This document shows positions 44,888-53,406 of a DNA stretch of 64,000 bases, in pieces. The translations under genes were made by a program, and so were the position numbers. The DNA is from Sphingobium_A sp965228065 (GTDB taxonomy: Bacteria; Pseudomonadota; Alphaproteobacteria; Sphingomonadales; Sphingomonadaceae), in NCBI GenBank assembly GCA_965228065.1, contig OZ245788.1, positions 4,774,001-4,838,000 on the forward strand, given 5' to 3'. The notes under the pieces were generated by a model. The model was not told the origin of the DNA. It made no database searches and worked only from the letters and a program-made list of their open reading frames with translations. Numbering within the stretch: the stretch's first letter is position 1; each line of letters opens with the position of its first letter.

Positions 44888-45900
44888 TGTTCGACCGCGA
44901 CGACACCCCTCAGACACGGGCTGCTTGGCTCCGTCGCAGGAACAGCCCCAGCGTCGACCAACAAGTCGTGTCCGACGTCCCGGCCGACCTTGCCAACAGC
45001 GCCGACGAAAACGGCTCTCTCGTCACGCTCGCCCCCGTCGAATGGATCATCTGCTTTGTCCCCGGGCTGCAAGCGCAATGGTGGCACCGCTTCGTATTCA
45101 GCAAGCACAAGCACGTGTTTGCGATGCGACCGACGAACACTGGGAGTTGGATACTCGTCGAGCCTTGGTGGTCGCGCATGATGGTGACAGTCTTGCCGCC
45201 AGCCGATGCGGTCAAATTCCTGCGGTGGGGCGGCACAGGCGACATCCTGAGAGTGCGCGAAGCCGTGCCCGGCCACGCAAGCCAGGTCCGAGGCTGGTCG
45301 AACTGCGCCGTTCTCACCGCTTTCGTCCTCGGCCGGCGGAGCTTCACCTGGACGCCGCACGGGCTGTACCGTCAGCTGCTCCGCGAGAAGGACACCCGCC
45401 GCGAAGGTGTCGAGGATCTCTTGGTCGAGCAGTTCACCAAGGTTGTGAGTCAGCATTCCGACAGCGCCCTGGCGGTCAGCGCCGATCAGCTCTCCCTGCC
45501 GTTCCGTGAGCTTTTGACCATTATCGGCCGGAATCTGCTCGAGGCGATGATGACGCCATCGCTCTTGGAGGTCTGCTACACCGCCGTCCTTGAGGCCGAG
45601 CGATATCCAGCCGCGACGCGGGTCTACGCCGAACATGGGCCCAAACGCGCAATCGCGGTTCTCTCCAAGATCCTCGAGAAGGCGGTTCGCGACGGCCATA
45701 TCGCGCTCGCCGATTGCGACGCAGGCGCGCGACGGTTCCTCGCGATGCTGCACGGAGACATTCACCTGCAGGCGATCCTGCAAATCGGTGATGTACCCAC
45801 GCCCTCCGAAATAGACCTCCGCGCGCGCACTGCGGTGAAGCTGTTCCTCGACGGCATGACCGCTGGCCGGGCGGAGACGCCCGTCGATGAAGGACAATAA
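44887..45900 (+). CDS. Fusion: unknown N-terminal domain with His/Cys + TetR (AefR-like) ligand domain without HTH
   Basis: 337 residues, overlapping the gene before by three bases. Residues 45-170 form an unrelated domain: EWIICFVPGLQAQWWHRF, H74-K-H76-VFAMRP, WILVEPWWSRMMV, and GWSNC140AVLTAFVLG, TPHGLYRQL. The His-before-Cys order is reminiscent of permuted papain-like peptidases; this is a guess. From about 175 it aligns with the TetR 2 C-terminal domain (LVEQF, LRELL, TAVLEAERYPAATRVYAEHGPKRA) starting just after where an HTH would end. No DNA-binding motif remains. Confidence 0.7.
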   Translation: MFDRDDTPQTRAAWLRRRNSPSVDQQVVSDVPADLANSADENGSLVTLAPVEWIICFVPGLQAQWWHRFVFSKHKHVFAMRPTNTGSWILVEPWWSRMMVTVLPPADAVKFLRWGGTGDILRVREAVPGHASQVRGWSNCAVLTAFVLGRRSFTWTPHGLYRQLLREKDTRREGVEDLLVEQFTKVVSQHSDSALAVSADQLSLPFRELLTIIGRNLLEAMMTPSLLEVCYTAVLEAERYPAATRVYAEHGPKRAIAVLSKILEKAVRDGHIALADCDAGARRFLAMLHGDIHLQAILQIGDVPTPSEIDLRARTAVKLFLDGMTAGRAETPVDEGQ

Positions 45901-45903
45901 CCA

Positions 45904-47349
45904 GTGCCAAGATCTCCCAGCATTAGCCGACGTTGCCTTCCGCTCGGCGTCGCCATCCCGTGCCTGCTGTTGAGCGCCTGCGTTGTTGGGCCGGACTTTG
46001 AGGCTCCACCCGTAGCTGTTCGCGATGCCTGGATCTCTCCGGTCAGCACGGCGGAGGTCGACGCTGCGTGGTGGCGTAAGCTCAACGATCCCGTGCTGAT
46101 CGAGCTCGTCGACGCGGCTATCGCGAACAACAAGGATCTCGACGAGGCCGCAGCCCGCCTGCGCGAAGCCCGCGCCAACCGAGACGCGGTTCTTGGCCGC
46201 CAATTCCCTCAAGTCGGGGTAGCGGGAGCGGCCACTGAGAACCGTCTCAGCTCCAATGGGCAGTTGCCTGTAGGCAAGATCCCGGCGCTCGAACCGGAGT
46301 TCTCTATCTATGACGTCGGCTTCGACGCCTCCTGGGAGCTCGATCTGTGGGGCGGGACGCGCCGCGCCGTAGAAAGCGCTAACGCGCGCGTCGAGGCGGC
46401 CGAAGAAGCGCGGCGCGGCGTGATCCTCCAGGTCATCGGCGAAATCGTTCGATCCTATATTGACCTTCGCACCGCGCAGGCCCTCAGAGCGAGCGTGCGC
46501 GAGGACGCCGACGCTCAATTCAGCATCGCGCAGATCGTCGCGGACCGCTTGCGGGTCGGTGCGGCCTCCCGCTTCGATCTTACACGCGCTCAGGCCCAGG
46601 CACGGACAACGGCAGGCGCCATCCCGGGGCTCGAGGCGGACGCCGCCGCCGCCGCCTTCCGCCTGGCAGTTTTGGTCGGGGAGCCACCCGAAGCACGATA
46701 TCAGCAGCTCTCGGCCCCGGCGCCGCTGCCTACCGCCGATCTCGATTTCTCCGTAGGCCTGCGCTCGGATCTCCTGCGTAGAAGGCCTGATGTCCGGCAG
46801 GCCGAACGCGAGATCGCGGCCGCCACCGCTGATGTCGGCGTCGCCACTGCAGAGCTGTTTCCGCGCTTCTCTCTCATCGGAGCAATCGGACAACAAGCCA
46901 GAACTCCGGGCGATCTGTTCGCCAGCGACAGCCTGCGCTTCCAGGTCGGTCCCTCGTTCCGCTGGCCAATATTCTCGGCCGGTCGCATTCGCGCTCAAAT
47001 TCGCGCTGCCGACGCCCGGTCAGACGCCGCCGCGATCCGCTACGAGCGCGCTGTCTTGAATGCGCTGTCTGATAGCGAAACGGCAATCAACCGCTTCGCG
47101 TCGACCGAACGCACCGCCAGCGAGCGCAACCAAGCTCGCGACGACGCGCGAGAGGCTCTCCAGCTTGCTCGTACTCGCTATTCCGCCGGCGAGGACGACC
47201 TGACGGTGCTGTTGCAAGCCCAGTCCGCCTATAGCGCCGCCGATCGGCTCGCTCTTCAGGCCAAGGCAGCGCAGCTGCAGCAGCTCGCGGCTCTCTACAA
47301 GGCCCTCGGCGGCAGCTGGGAAACTGCGGAGGCTGCGCTCACGTCCTAG
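45904..47349 (+). CDS. Outer-membrane efflux lipoprotein, NodT/OprM type
   Basis: 481 residues from GTG 45904. Lipobox LLLSAC, then VGPDFEAPPVAV, typical of the NodT family, and the two outer-membrane efflux repeats with long helices (RLREARANRDAVLGRQFPQV in the first, LQLARTRYSAGEDDLTVLLQAQSAY in the second). Forms the exit channel for the HlyD-MFS pair. Follows the fusion gene by three bases. Confidence 0.93.
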   Translation: MPRSPSISRRCLPLGVAIPCLLLSACVVGPDFEAPPVAVRDAWISPVSTAEVDAAWWRKLNDPVLIELVDAAIANNKDLDEAAARLREARANRDAVLGRQFPQVGVAGAATENRLSSNGQLPVGKIPALEPEFSIYDVGFDASWELDLWGGTRRAVESANARVEAAEEARRGVILQVIGEIVRSYIDLRTAQALRASVREDADAQFSIAQIVADRLRVGAASRFDLTRAQAQARTTAGAIPGLEADAAAAAFRLAVLVGEPPEARYQQLSAPAPLPTADLDFSVGLRSDLLRRRPDVRQAEREIAAATADVGVATAELFPRFSLIGAIGQQARTPGDLFASDSLRFQVGPSFRWPIFSAGRIRAQIRAADARSDAAAIRYERAVLNALSDSETAINRFASTERTASERNQARDDAREALQLARTRYSAGEDDLTVLLQAQSAYSAADRLALQAKAAQLQQLAALYKALGGSWETAEAALTS

Positions 47350-47402
47350 GCCCGACCGCCGCCGCCGTTCAACTACCGCGGTTCGCAACATACGGAGGAA
47401 GC

Positions 47403-47792
47403 ATGTCCGAGAAGAAGCAACGTCCGTTATCACCGCACGCCTCAATCTACCGCCCTCCTGCGGCGATGATGACGTCGATCATGCATCGCATCTCGGCCTG
47501 CGCGATGTCGTTCGTCGGAGCGCCGATGCTGGTCTGGTGGCTGTGGTCGCTATCCGAAGGTCCTGGCACCTATCAACAGTTCACCCGCTTTGCTTCGAAT
47601 TGGCTTGGCACCTTCATCCTGTTCGGCTTGAGCTGGTGCTTCTTCCAGCACCTCGCGTCGGGCGTCCGCCACCTCATCATGGATATCGGCGCGGGCTATG
47701 AGCTTAAGACCGCTCAGCGAAGCGCCTTGGCGACGTTCGCGATTTCCATCGTTCTTACCCTCGCATTTTGGATGGCCCTGACACTCAAGTAG
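47403..47792 (+). CDS. Orphan SdhC-like cytochrome b556 subunit
   Basis: 129 residues. RPLSPHASIYRPPAAMMTSIMHRISA is the SdhC entry motif and HLASGVRHLIMDIG carries the axial heme His; three membrane helices (about 27-47, 64-87, 105-127). In the chromosome SdhC acts with SdhD, A and B; none of those is in this window. Ribosome site GGAGG before ATG 47403. The last 50 residues also keep the SdhC order, so this is not a fragment. Confidence 0.82.
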   Translation: MSEKKQRPLSPHASIYRPPAAMMTSIMHRISACAMSFVGAPMLVWWLWSLSEGPGTYQQFTRFASNWLGTFILFGLSWCFFQHLASGVRHLIMDIGAGYELKTAQRSALATFAISIVLTLAFWMALTLK

Positions 47793-47802
47793 GAGACCTT
47801 CG

Positions 47803-47946
47803 ATGAACTCTCGCCGGAGCCAAAAGTGGGCAGAGCTCCTCGTCCTTATCTCACCGCGCAATAGCGTCGGGGGCACCGTTCTGCTTGTCGTCGGTGCAGC
47901 CGTCATCTGTGCGGCATTCAGCACGATCTTTTGGATCATCGGCTGA
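47803..47946 (+). CDS. Small single-span membrane protein (47 aa)
   Basis: ATG 47803 after AGGAG, ten bases behind the SdhC-like stop. One helix, GGTVLLVVGAAVICAAFSTIFWIIG, closes the protein (outline, residues 23-47). Too short to be SdhD. Tight spacing suggests co-translation with the SdhC-like protein and possible partnership. Confidence 0.6.
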   Translation: MNSRRSQKWAELLVLISPRNSVGGTVLLVVGAAVICAAFSTIFWIIG

Positions 47947-47951
47947 AGTTC

Positions 47952-48602
47952 ATGAGCAGACAGGCGCCCGGTCGCAGAGAGTCACGGCGGCTTGAACGAC
48001 GTGAATCGATTATCCAGACGGCGCAGGAGCAGTTCCTGGAGAACGGATTTTCCGGAACATCCATGTCTCAAATTGCCGAGCGCCTCGGTGGATCGAAGGC
48101 GACGCTCTGGACCTACTTTTCCTCTAAAGAGGACCTCTTCAGGCATGTCGTCGATTCTGCATCGATGGAATTGCAACGTGAACTGGTCATTGAGCTCGAC
48201 CAGAGTGACATTCTCGAAGAGGCGCTACTTCGGTTCTGCCGGCAGCTGATCGAGAGCGTTGTGTCTCCAAGCGCCTTGGCACTCCGCCGCGTCGTCGCCG
48301 CGGAAGCTGTGCGCTTTCCGGAGGTCGCTCAGATTTTCTTTCGCAACGCGCCGGCACGCCTTCATAGCCTCCTAGCAGCGATCCTCGAGGCGCATATGAG
48401 CAAGGGCAATCTCCGCTCGGCCGATCCCCTAGAGGCCGCCCAGGTCCTCACGTCCATCTGTCACGGACAATGCTTTCGGCGGGCCGCATTCGGACTAAGC
48501 GAGGAGATTGAAAGCCACGAGATCCTCGCCGATGCGAGCTTGGCTGTCGATGTCTTCTTACGCGCCTATGGCCGACCAGCGCGAACAAGACTGCACACCT
48601 AA
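47952..48602 (+). CDS. TetR regulator with AefR-like C-terminus (TetR 5)
   Basis: 216 residues from ATG 47952. The HTH is complete: FLENGFSGTSMSQIAERLGGSKATLWTYFSSKEDLF. C-terminal AefR-like segment LRRVVAAEAVRFPEVAQIFFRNAPARL. Last gene of the element before the tRNA; same strand as the efflux operon and close enough to be part of it. Confidence 0.88.
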   Translation: MSRQAPGRRESRRLERRESIIQTAQEQFLENGFSGTSMSQIAERLGGSKATLWTYFSSKEDLFRHVVDSASMELQRELVIELDQSDILEEALLRFCRQLIESVVSPSALALRRVVAAEAVRFPEVAQIFFRNAPARLHSLLAAILEAHMSKGNLRSADPLEAAQVLTSICHGQCFRRAAFGLSEEIESHEILADASLAVDVFLRAYGRPARTRLHT

Positions 48603-48612
48603 GGCCAGGGAT

Positions 48613-48629
48613 GAGCGTCCTGAACGCTC
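48613..48629 (-). terminator. Hairpin 3' of tRNA-Leu
   Basis: GAGCGT-CCTGA-ACGCTC, a perfect 6-base stem 12 bases beyond the tRNA 3' end (minus strand). It could end the tRNA transcript or mark the element end. It lacks a T tract. Confidence 0.35.
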
Positions 48630-48640
48630 GATTTGAAGGA

Positions 48641-48725
48641 TGGTGCGGGTGGTCGGAATCGAACCGACACTCCTTGCGGAACCGGATTTTGAATCCGGCG
48701 CGTCTACCAGTTTCACCACACCCGC
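48641..48725 (-). tRNA. tRNA-Leu (anticodon CAA), ICE attachment locus
   Basis: 85 bases with encoded CCA. The acceptor stem GCGGGTG/CACCCGC pairs fully; anticodon stem CCGGA/TCCGG encloses loop TTCAAAA with anticodon CAA (plus strand 48689-48691). The long variable arm and GGTTCGATTCC T-arm are normal. Its 3' end faces the ICE, the usual arrangement for tyrosine-recombinase integration into a tRNA 3' end. The part of the gene supplied by the element cannot be told from this window. Confidence 0.93.
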
Positions 48726-48857
48726 ACATTTGCCGCCGATTCTAGCCGGCGCTCTCTGCACCTATACTGCACCTAGAGCGAAAACCGAATATCAGCAGCC
48801 ATTTCTCCTTCACTCGCAAACCCCTGAAAACACGCCGTTTTCAACTCATCGTGTTTT

Positions 48858-48921
48858 CCTGTGGATTGGTAGACAAACCTCTTTTTGAGTCGAGCGCGTC
48901 TACCAATTTCACCACAGGGGC
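48858..48921 (-). pseudogene. Truncated tRNA-Leu 5' half within an imperfect palindrome
   Basis: Minus-strand bases 48921-48883 read as the 5' half of a second leucine tRNA: GCCCCTG acceptor strand, TGGTGAAATTGGTAGAC D-arm, CTCGA and loop CTCAAAA, also CAA. The 3' half is missing. Instead, GTCTACCAAT-CCACAGG follows (48874-48858), an inverted copy of the D-arm/acceptor region that lacks four bases. It cannot fold as a tRNA. Confidence 0.7.
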
Positions 48922-48963
48922 GCGGTTGCGGGCATTAGACGGACAATGCGGGTGCTGCAACCG

Positions 48964-50472
48964 TCAGTTGCGCGGAGCCTGTCGACGATAGCTCAGCGCC
49001 TCCGCGACATGGATGCGCCCTACCCCCTCACTGCCCGCCAGATCGGCAATCGTCCGCGCCACGCGGAGAATGCGGGTATAGCCACGTGCGGACAACCGCA
49101 TCGCTTCTGCCGCCTGCGCAAGCAGCTTGCGGCCGGGCTCGTCGGGCGTGGCGACCGCCTCGAGCAGATCGCCGTCGATCTCCGCATTGGTGCGTACGCT
49201 CGTCCCCGCATAACGATCGGTCTGCACTGCACGCGCCTCGGCCACACGTGCGGCGACTTCGGCTGATCCTTCGGCTGGCGGCGGCAGGACGAGGTCGGCA
49301 GCGCTGACTGCCTGAACCTCGACATGCAGGTCGATACGATCGAGCAGCGGGCCCGAGACCTTGGCCTGATAGTCCGCCGCGCAGCGTGGCGCGCGGGCGC
49401 AGGCGAGCGCGGGGTCGCCCAGATGGCCGCAGCGGCATGGGTTCATCGCCGCGATAAGCTGGACGTTGGCGGGAAATGTGACATGCGCATTGGCGCGCGC
49501 CACGCTCACCGTGCCGGTTTCGAGTGGCTGGCGCAGCGAATCGAGCACCCCGCGCTGGAACTCCGGCAATTCGTCGAGGAACAGCACGCCGAGATGCGCC
49601 ATGCTGACTTCGCCCGGCCGCACTTTCAGCCCGCCGCCCGTCAGCGCCGCCATCGACGCGCTGTGATGCGGGCTTCGAAAGGGCCGCGCGCGGACCAGGC
49701 GTCCGTCGGTGAGTTCCCCCGCGACCGAGGCGATCATCGAAACCTCCAGCGCCTCGACCGGGGTGAGATCGGGCAGGATAGCCGGCAGACAGGCGGCCAT
49801 CAGCGACTTGCCCGAGCCCGGCGGCCCGATCATTAGCAAATTATGCGCGCCGGCGGCCGCAATCTCCAGCGCGCGCTTGGCAGTCTCCTGGCCTTTCACC
49901 TGGCGGAGATCGGGTCCGGATCGCGCGTCGGATACCGCGCCCGGCACTGGTGGAGGCAAGGCACGGCTGCCCTTGAAATGATTGAGCAGCGCAAGCAGGT
50001 CGGGCGCCGCGACAACCTCCACTTCACCCGCCCAGGCCGCTTCCGGCCCCTGCATGACCGGGCACACCAGCCCAAGTCCGCGTTCGGACGCATGAAGCGC
50101 CGCAAGCAGCACGCCCGACGAACTCGCGACACGCCCGTCCAGTCCCAGTTCGCCGACGACCAGATAGGATGCCAGCGTCTCGGCATCGATCACCCCCATC
50201 GCGCCAAGCAGCGCCAGCGCGATCGGCAGGTCGTAATGCGAGCCTTCCTTGGGAAGGTCGGCGGGTGACAGATTCACGGTGATGCGCTTGGGTGGCAGGG
50301 ACAGGCCGATGGCGGCGATGGCAGCACGAACGCGCTCGCGACTTTCGGCAACTGCCTTGTCAGGCAAGCCGACGACGATGAAGGCCGGCACGCCCGGCGC
50401 AATCTGCACCTGCGTTTCCACACCGGGCGCCTCAAGCCCCAGATAGGCCACGGTCGAAACGATGGCGACCAT
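48964..50472 (-). CDS. comM: YifB/ComM-family Mg-chelatase-like AAA ATPase
   Basis: 502 residues from ATG 50472. The N-terminal Lon-like domain (VVGLPDKAVAESRERV, NLSPADLPKEGSHYDLPIALALL) is followed by the AAA+ core with Walker A GPPGSGKS and Walker B VLFLDELPEF, then a C-terminal helical lid. ComM is a branch-migration helicase that helps natural transformation. First chromosomal protein gene beyond the ICE. Confidence 0.95.
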   Translation of the reverse strand: MVAIVSTVAYLGLEAPGVETQVQIAPGVPAFIVVGLPDKAVAESRERVRAAIAAIGLSLPPKRITVNLSPADLPKEGSHYDLPIALALLGAMGVIDAETLASYLVVGELGLDGRVASSSGVLLAALHASERGLGLVCPVMQGPEAAWAGEVEVVAAPDLLALLNHFKGSRALPPPVPGAVSDARSGPDLRQVKGQETAKRALEIAAAGAHNLLMIGPPGSGKSLMAACLPAILPDLTPVEALEVSMIASVAGELTDGRLVRARPFRSPHHSASMAALTGGGLKVRPGEVSMAHLGVLFLDELPEFQRGVLDSLRQPLETGTVSVARANAHVTFPANVQLIAAMNPCRCGHLGDPALACARAPRCAADYQAKVSGPLLDRIDLHVEVQAVSAADLVLPPPAEGSAEVAARVAEARAVQTDRYAGTSVRTNAEIDGDLLEAVATPDEPGRKLLAQAAEAMRLSARGYTRILRVARTIADLAGSEGVGRIHVAEALSYRRQAPRN

Positions 50473-50582
50473 CAACACCCCCCTTTTGTTCTACTCGTTC
50501 TACGGCCTAACGGGCTTGAGTCGAGACGAATTTCTGATGAGGCGTCTTGCACAGCCAATACACCACTCCCACATCGCACGTC

Positions 50583-50891
50583 ATGACGATGCGCCATCGG
50601 ATCAGACTGTTCATGGCCAGCGAGCCCATGCGCTATGTGATGCTTGGCATAGGCTGTCTGTTCATCCTGATCACGCCGGTGCTCGGCCCCCTTCCCGGTC
50701 CCGGCGGACTGATCACCTTCGCGATCGGCGCCGGGCTGATCCTGAAGAATTCGCGCTGGGCGAAACGGCGTTATGTGCGGTTCAAACAGCAGCATCCGAA
50801 ATGGGGAAGCTGGTCCGACTGGAGCCTGAGGCGTGCCAGCGCAAGGCGACGCGAGGAAATCGCGCGCGACGCCGCCGCCGAGAGCGATTGA
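50583..50891 (+). CDS. PGPGW-type transmembrane protein
   Basis: About 102 residues. The FILITPVLGPLPGPGGLITFAIGAGLIL segment (two membrane helices round a PGPG turn) is the family's mark. The start is uncertain (50547, 50583 or 50613). Function unknown. Precedes rpmH. Confidence 0.75.
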   Translation: MTMRHRIRLFMASEPMRYVMLGIGCLFILITPVLGPLPGPGGLITFAIGAGLILKNSRWAKRRYVRFKQQHPKWGSWSDWSLRRASARRREEIARDAAAESD

Positions 50892-50981
50892 CTTGGCATG
50901 TGCTTTTCCGTATCGGCGCTCGCAACAGCGGCCGCTTTCATCAGCGGCCCTTTTCCGTTTTGACGAATGAGGACATGAGCG

Positions 50982-51116
50982 ATGAAGCGCACTTTTCAGC
51001 CGAGCAATCTGGTGCGCGCACGCCGGCACGGCTTCCGGTCGCGGATGGCGACCCCGGGCGGACGCAACATCATCCGTGCGCGTCGCGCGCGCGGCCGCAA
51101 GTCGCTCTCGGCCTGA
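50982..51116 (+). CDS. rpmH: Ribosomal protein L34
   Basis: 44 residues, MKRTFQPSNLVRARRHGFRSR onward (outline), the near-invariant L34 sequence. Too short for standard open-frame lists. GAGGAC upstream of ATG 50982. First gene of the rpmH-rnpA-yidD-yidC-yihA cluster. Confidence 0.97.
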   Translation: MKRTFQPSNLVRARRHGFRSRMATPGGRNIIRARRARGRKSLSA

Positions 51117-51136
51117 GCGCACCCGGCTTAAGCATA

Positions 51137-51454
51137 TTGGATCGCCGCGCGGATTTCCTCGCGGCGAATGCGGGCAAGCGCTTTCCGATGCCCGGCTTCG
51201 TCCTGCTGGTGAGAAACCGGCAGGACGGCGATCCAGCCATGCGGATCGGCTTTACGGTCACCAAGAAGATCGGCGGCGCTGTTGTCCGGAATCGGATGAA
51301 GCGCCGTTTTCGTGCGCTTGCGCGCGAACTGCTGCATGATCGCGGCGTCGCGGGCGCCGATCATGTCCTGATCGGCCGCGCGGGCGGTGTCGAGCGCGAT
51401 TTCTCCCTGCTCCGCCAGGAGTTGGGCAAGGCGCTGGAACGGGCCTCGCGATGA
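51137..51454 (+). CDS. rnpA: RNase P protein component
   Basis: About 105 residues if started at TTG 51137. RADFLAANAG is the usual N-terminal motif and RIGFTVTKKIGGAVVRNRMKRRFRAL the RNR signature (outline). No ATG fits; a non-ATG start is needed, and the frame stays open upstream across rpmH, so the start is uncertain by a few codons. It binds the RNase P RNA to mature tRNA 5' ends. Confidence 0.88.
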   Translation: MDRRADFLAANAGKRFPMPGFVLLVRNRQDGDPAMRIGFTVTKKIGGAVVRNRMKRRFRALARELLHDRGVAGADHVLIGRAGGVERDFSLLRQELGKALERASR

Positions 51455-51663
51455 TCGCCAAGCTACTGATCGGCGTGGCGCGACTGTGGCAGATCGGCCC
51501 TTCGCGCATCCTGCCGCCCAGTTGCCGCTACGCGCCATCCTGTTCGGCCTATGCAATCACCGCACTGGGGCGCTATGGAGCGCTCAAGGGAGGCTGGCTT
51601 TCGGCCAGGCGACTCGCCCGTTGCCATCCCTGGGGCGGCTCCGGCCACGATCCGGTTCCATGA
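51451..51663 (+). CDS. yidD: Membrane protein insertion efficiency factor YidD
   Basis: 70 residues with the invariant CRYAPSCSAYAITAL cysteines and HPWGGSGHDPVP ending. Overlaps rnpA by four bases. Supports insertion by YidC, whose gene follows. Confidence 0.97.
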   Translation: MIAKLLIGVARLWQIGPSRILPPSCRYAPSCSAYAITALGRYGALKGGWLSARRLARCHPWGGSGHDPVP

Positions 51664-51696
51664 GCCCGCTGTTTCCATGATCTTGGGGGAAGACAC

Positions 51697-53406
51697 TTGA
51701 ACGACAACCGCAACATGATCCTCGCGATCGTGCTGTCGCTGGTGGTGCTGCTCGGCTGGGGCGCGCTTTCCAACCGGTTCTTCCCGACCGCCAATCCGCC
51801 CGCCACCAAAGTGGTGGACGGCAAGCAGGTTCCCGTCGCAAATCCGACGGCCAGTCCGGCGTCGAATGCGCCCAAGGCATTGCGCGAACGCGCGATGGTT
51901 CTGGCGGAAGCGCCGCGCGTTGCGATCGATACGCCTGCGCTCAAGGGCTCGATCAACCTGAAGGGTGCGCGGATCGACGATCTGACGTTGACCCGCTTCA
52001 ACGAGACGATCGCCAAGGACTCGCCGCCGATCCGCCTGCTGTCGCCAGCGGGCGCGAAGGACAGCCAATATGCGGGCTTTGGCTGGACCGGCCAGAATAT
52101 CGCGCTTCCGGGCCCGGATACGGTCTGGACGCCGAGCGCATCGACGCTCAGCCCCTCGACGCCTGTCACCCTGTCGTGGGACAATGGCCAGGGTCAGCGC
52201 TTCCAGATCACCTATCGTGTCGATCCCGACTATATGTTCACTGTCGAGCAGTCGGTTGCGAACACCGCGACCGGCGCGGTCGCGGTGCAGCCCTATGGCT
52301 TCATCAGCCGCGAAGGCGTGTCCAAGGATCCGGATAGCTGGACGATCCACACCGGTCCGATCGGCGTGTTCAACAAGCTGGTCGATTACGACATCAATTT
52401 CTCGACCGTCGACGAAGCCGGCAACGCCGGCGTGGCGCGCAGTTCGACCGGCGGCTGGATGGGCTTCACCGACAAATATTGGCTGACCGCTCTCGTTCCC
52501 GATCAGGCGTCGACGCTTCAGGCCTATTTCCGCGTCGGTGCGGATCATCATTATCAGGCCGATTTCACGCTGCCCGCGACGATCATCCAGCCGGGGAAGG
52601 CCGTCCGCACCACCGCACGCCTGTTCTCCGGCGCGAAGGAGGTCAATCATCTCGACCGCTATGAAGACACGCTGGGCATCCCCTATTTCGGCAAGGCGAT
52701 CGACTGGGGCTGGTTCGAGATCTTCGAGAAGCCGATCTTCAAGCTGCTCGATTTCCTGTTCAAGCTGTTCGGCAATTTCGGCGTCGCGATCATCGGCCTG
52801 ACCGTGATCATCCGCGGCCTGATGTTCCCGATCGCGCAGAAACAGTTCAAGTCGATGGCTGGAATGCGTGTCGTCCAGCCCAAGATGAAGGCGCTGCAGG
52901 AACGCTTCAAGGACGACAAGCAGAAGCTGCAGGCGGAGATGCTGAACCTGTACAAGCAGGAGAAGGTGAACCCACTGGCCGGCTGTCTGCCCATCCTGCT
53001 GCAGATTCCGATCTTCTACGCGCTCTACAAGGTGCTGCTGCTCACCATCGAAATGCGTCACCAGCCGTTCGTGCTGTGGATCAAGGATCTCTCGGCGCCC
53101 GATCCACTGACCCCGGTCAACCTGTTCGGGCTGCTCGCGTTCACTCCGCCGCACTTCATTGCGCTCGGTGTGCTGCCGATTCTGCTCGGCGTGTCGATGT
53201 GGCTGCAGTTCAAGCTGAACCCGCAGGCGGCCGATCCGGTGCAGCAGCAGATGTTCTCGATCATGCCGTGGGTGCTGATGTTCGTGATGGCGCCGTTCGC
53301 CGCCGGCCTGCAGCTCTACTGGCTGACCAACAACATGCTGTCGATCGCACAGCAGAAGTGGCTCTACAGCCGCCATCCGTCGTTGAAACAGGCGCCAGCC
53401 AAGTGA
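51697..53406 (+). CDS. yidC: Membrane protein insertase YidC
   Basis: 569 residues starting at TTG 51697. N-terminal membrane helix (MILAIVLSLVVLLGW), a long periplasmic domain (about 30-350), then five helices of the insertase core with KMKALQERFKDDKQKLQAEMLNLYK and NPLAGCLPILLQIPIF (outlines). Inserts membrane proteins with or without SecYEG. Confidence 0.97.
   Translation: MNDNRNMILAIVLSLVVLLGWGALSNRFFPTANPPATKVVDGKQVPVANPTASPASNAPKALRERAMVLAEAPRVAIDTPALKGSINLKGARIDDLTLTRFNETIAKDSPPIRLLSPAGAKDSQYAGFGWTGQNIALPGPDTVWTPSASTLSPSTPVTLSWDNGQGQRFQITYRVDPDYMFTVEQSVANTATGAVAVQPYGFISREGVSKDPDSWTIHTGPIGVFNKLVDYDINFSTVDEAGNAGVARSSTGGWMGFTDKYWLTALVPDQASTLQAYFRVGADHHYQADFTLPATIIQPGKAVRTTARLFSGAKEVNHLDRYEDTLGIPYFGKAIDWGWFEIFEKPIFKLLDFLFKLFGNFGVAIIGLTVIIRGLMFPIAQKQFKSMAGMRVVQPKMKALQERFKDDKQKLQAEMLNLYKQEKVNPLAGCLPILLQIPIFYALYKVLLLTIEMRHQPFVLWIKDLSAPDPLTPVNLFGLLAFTPPHFIALGVLPILLGVSMWLQFKLNPQAADPVQQQMFSIMPWVLMFVMAPFAAGLQLYWLTNNMLSIAQQKWLYSRHPSLKQAPAK

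Noticed and set aside
44773..46998. A 741-codon open frame on the minus strand across the efflux operon
   Set aside because: It is antisense to clear TetR-like and NodT genes, has no family motif and reflects third-position GC bias.
48858..48921. A second functional tRNA-Leu
   Set aside because: The 3' half is missing and the sequence that follows is an inverted copy of the 5' half, so no cloverleaf can form.
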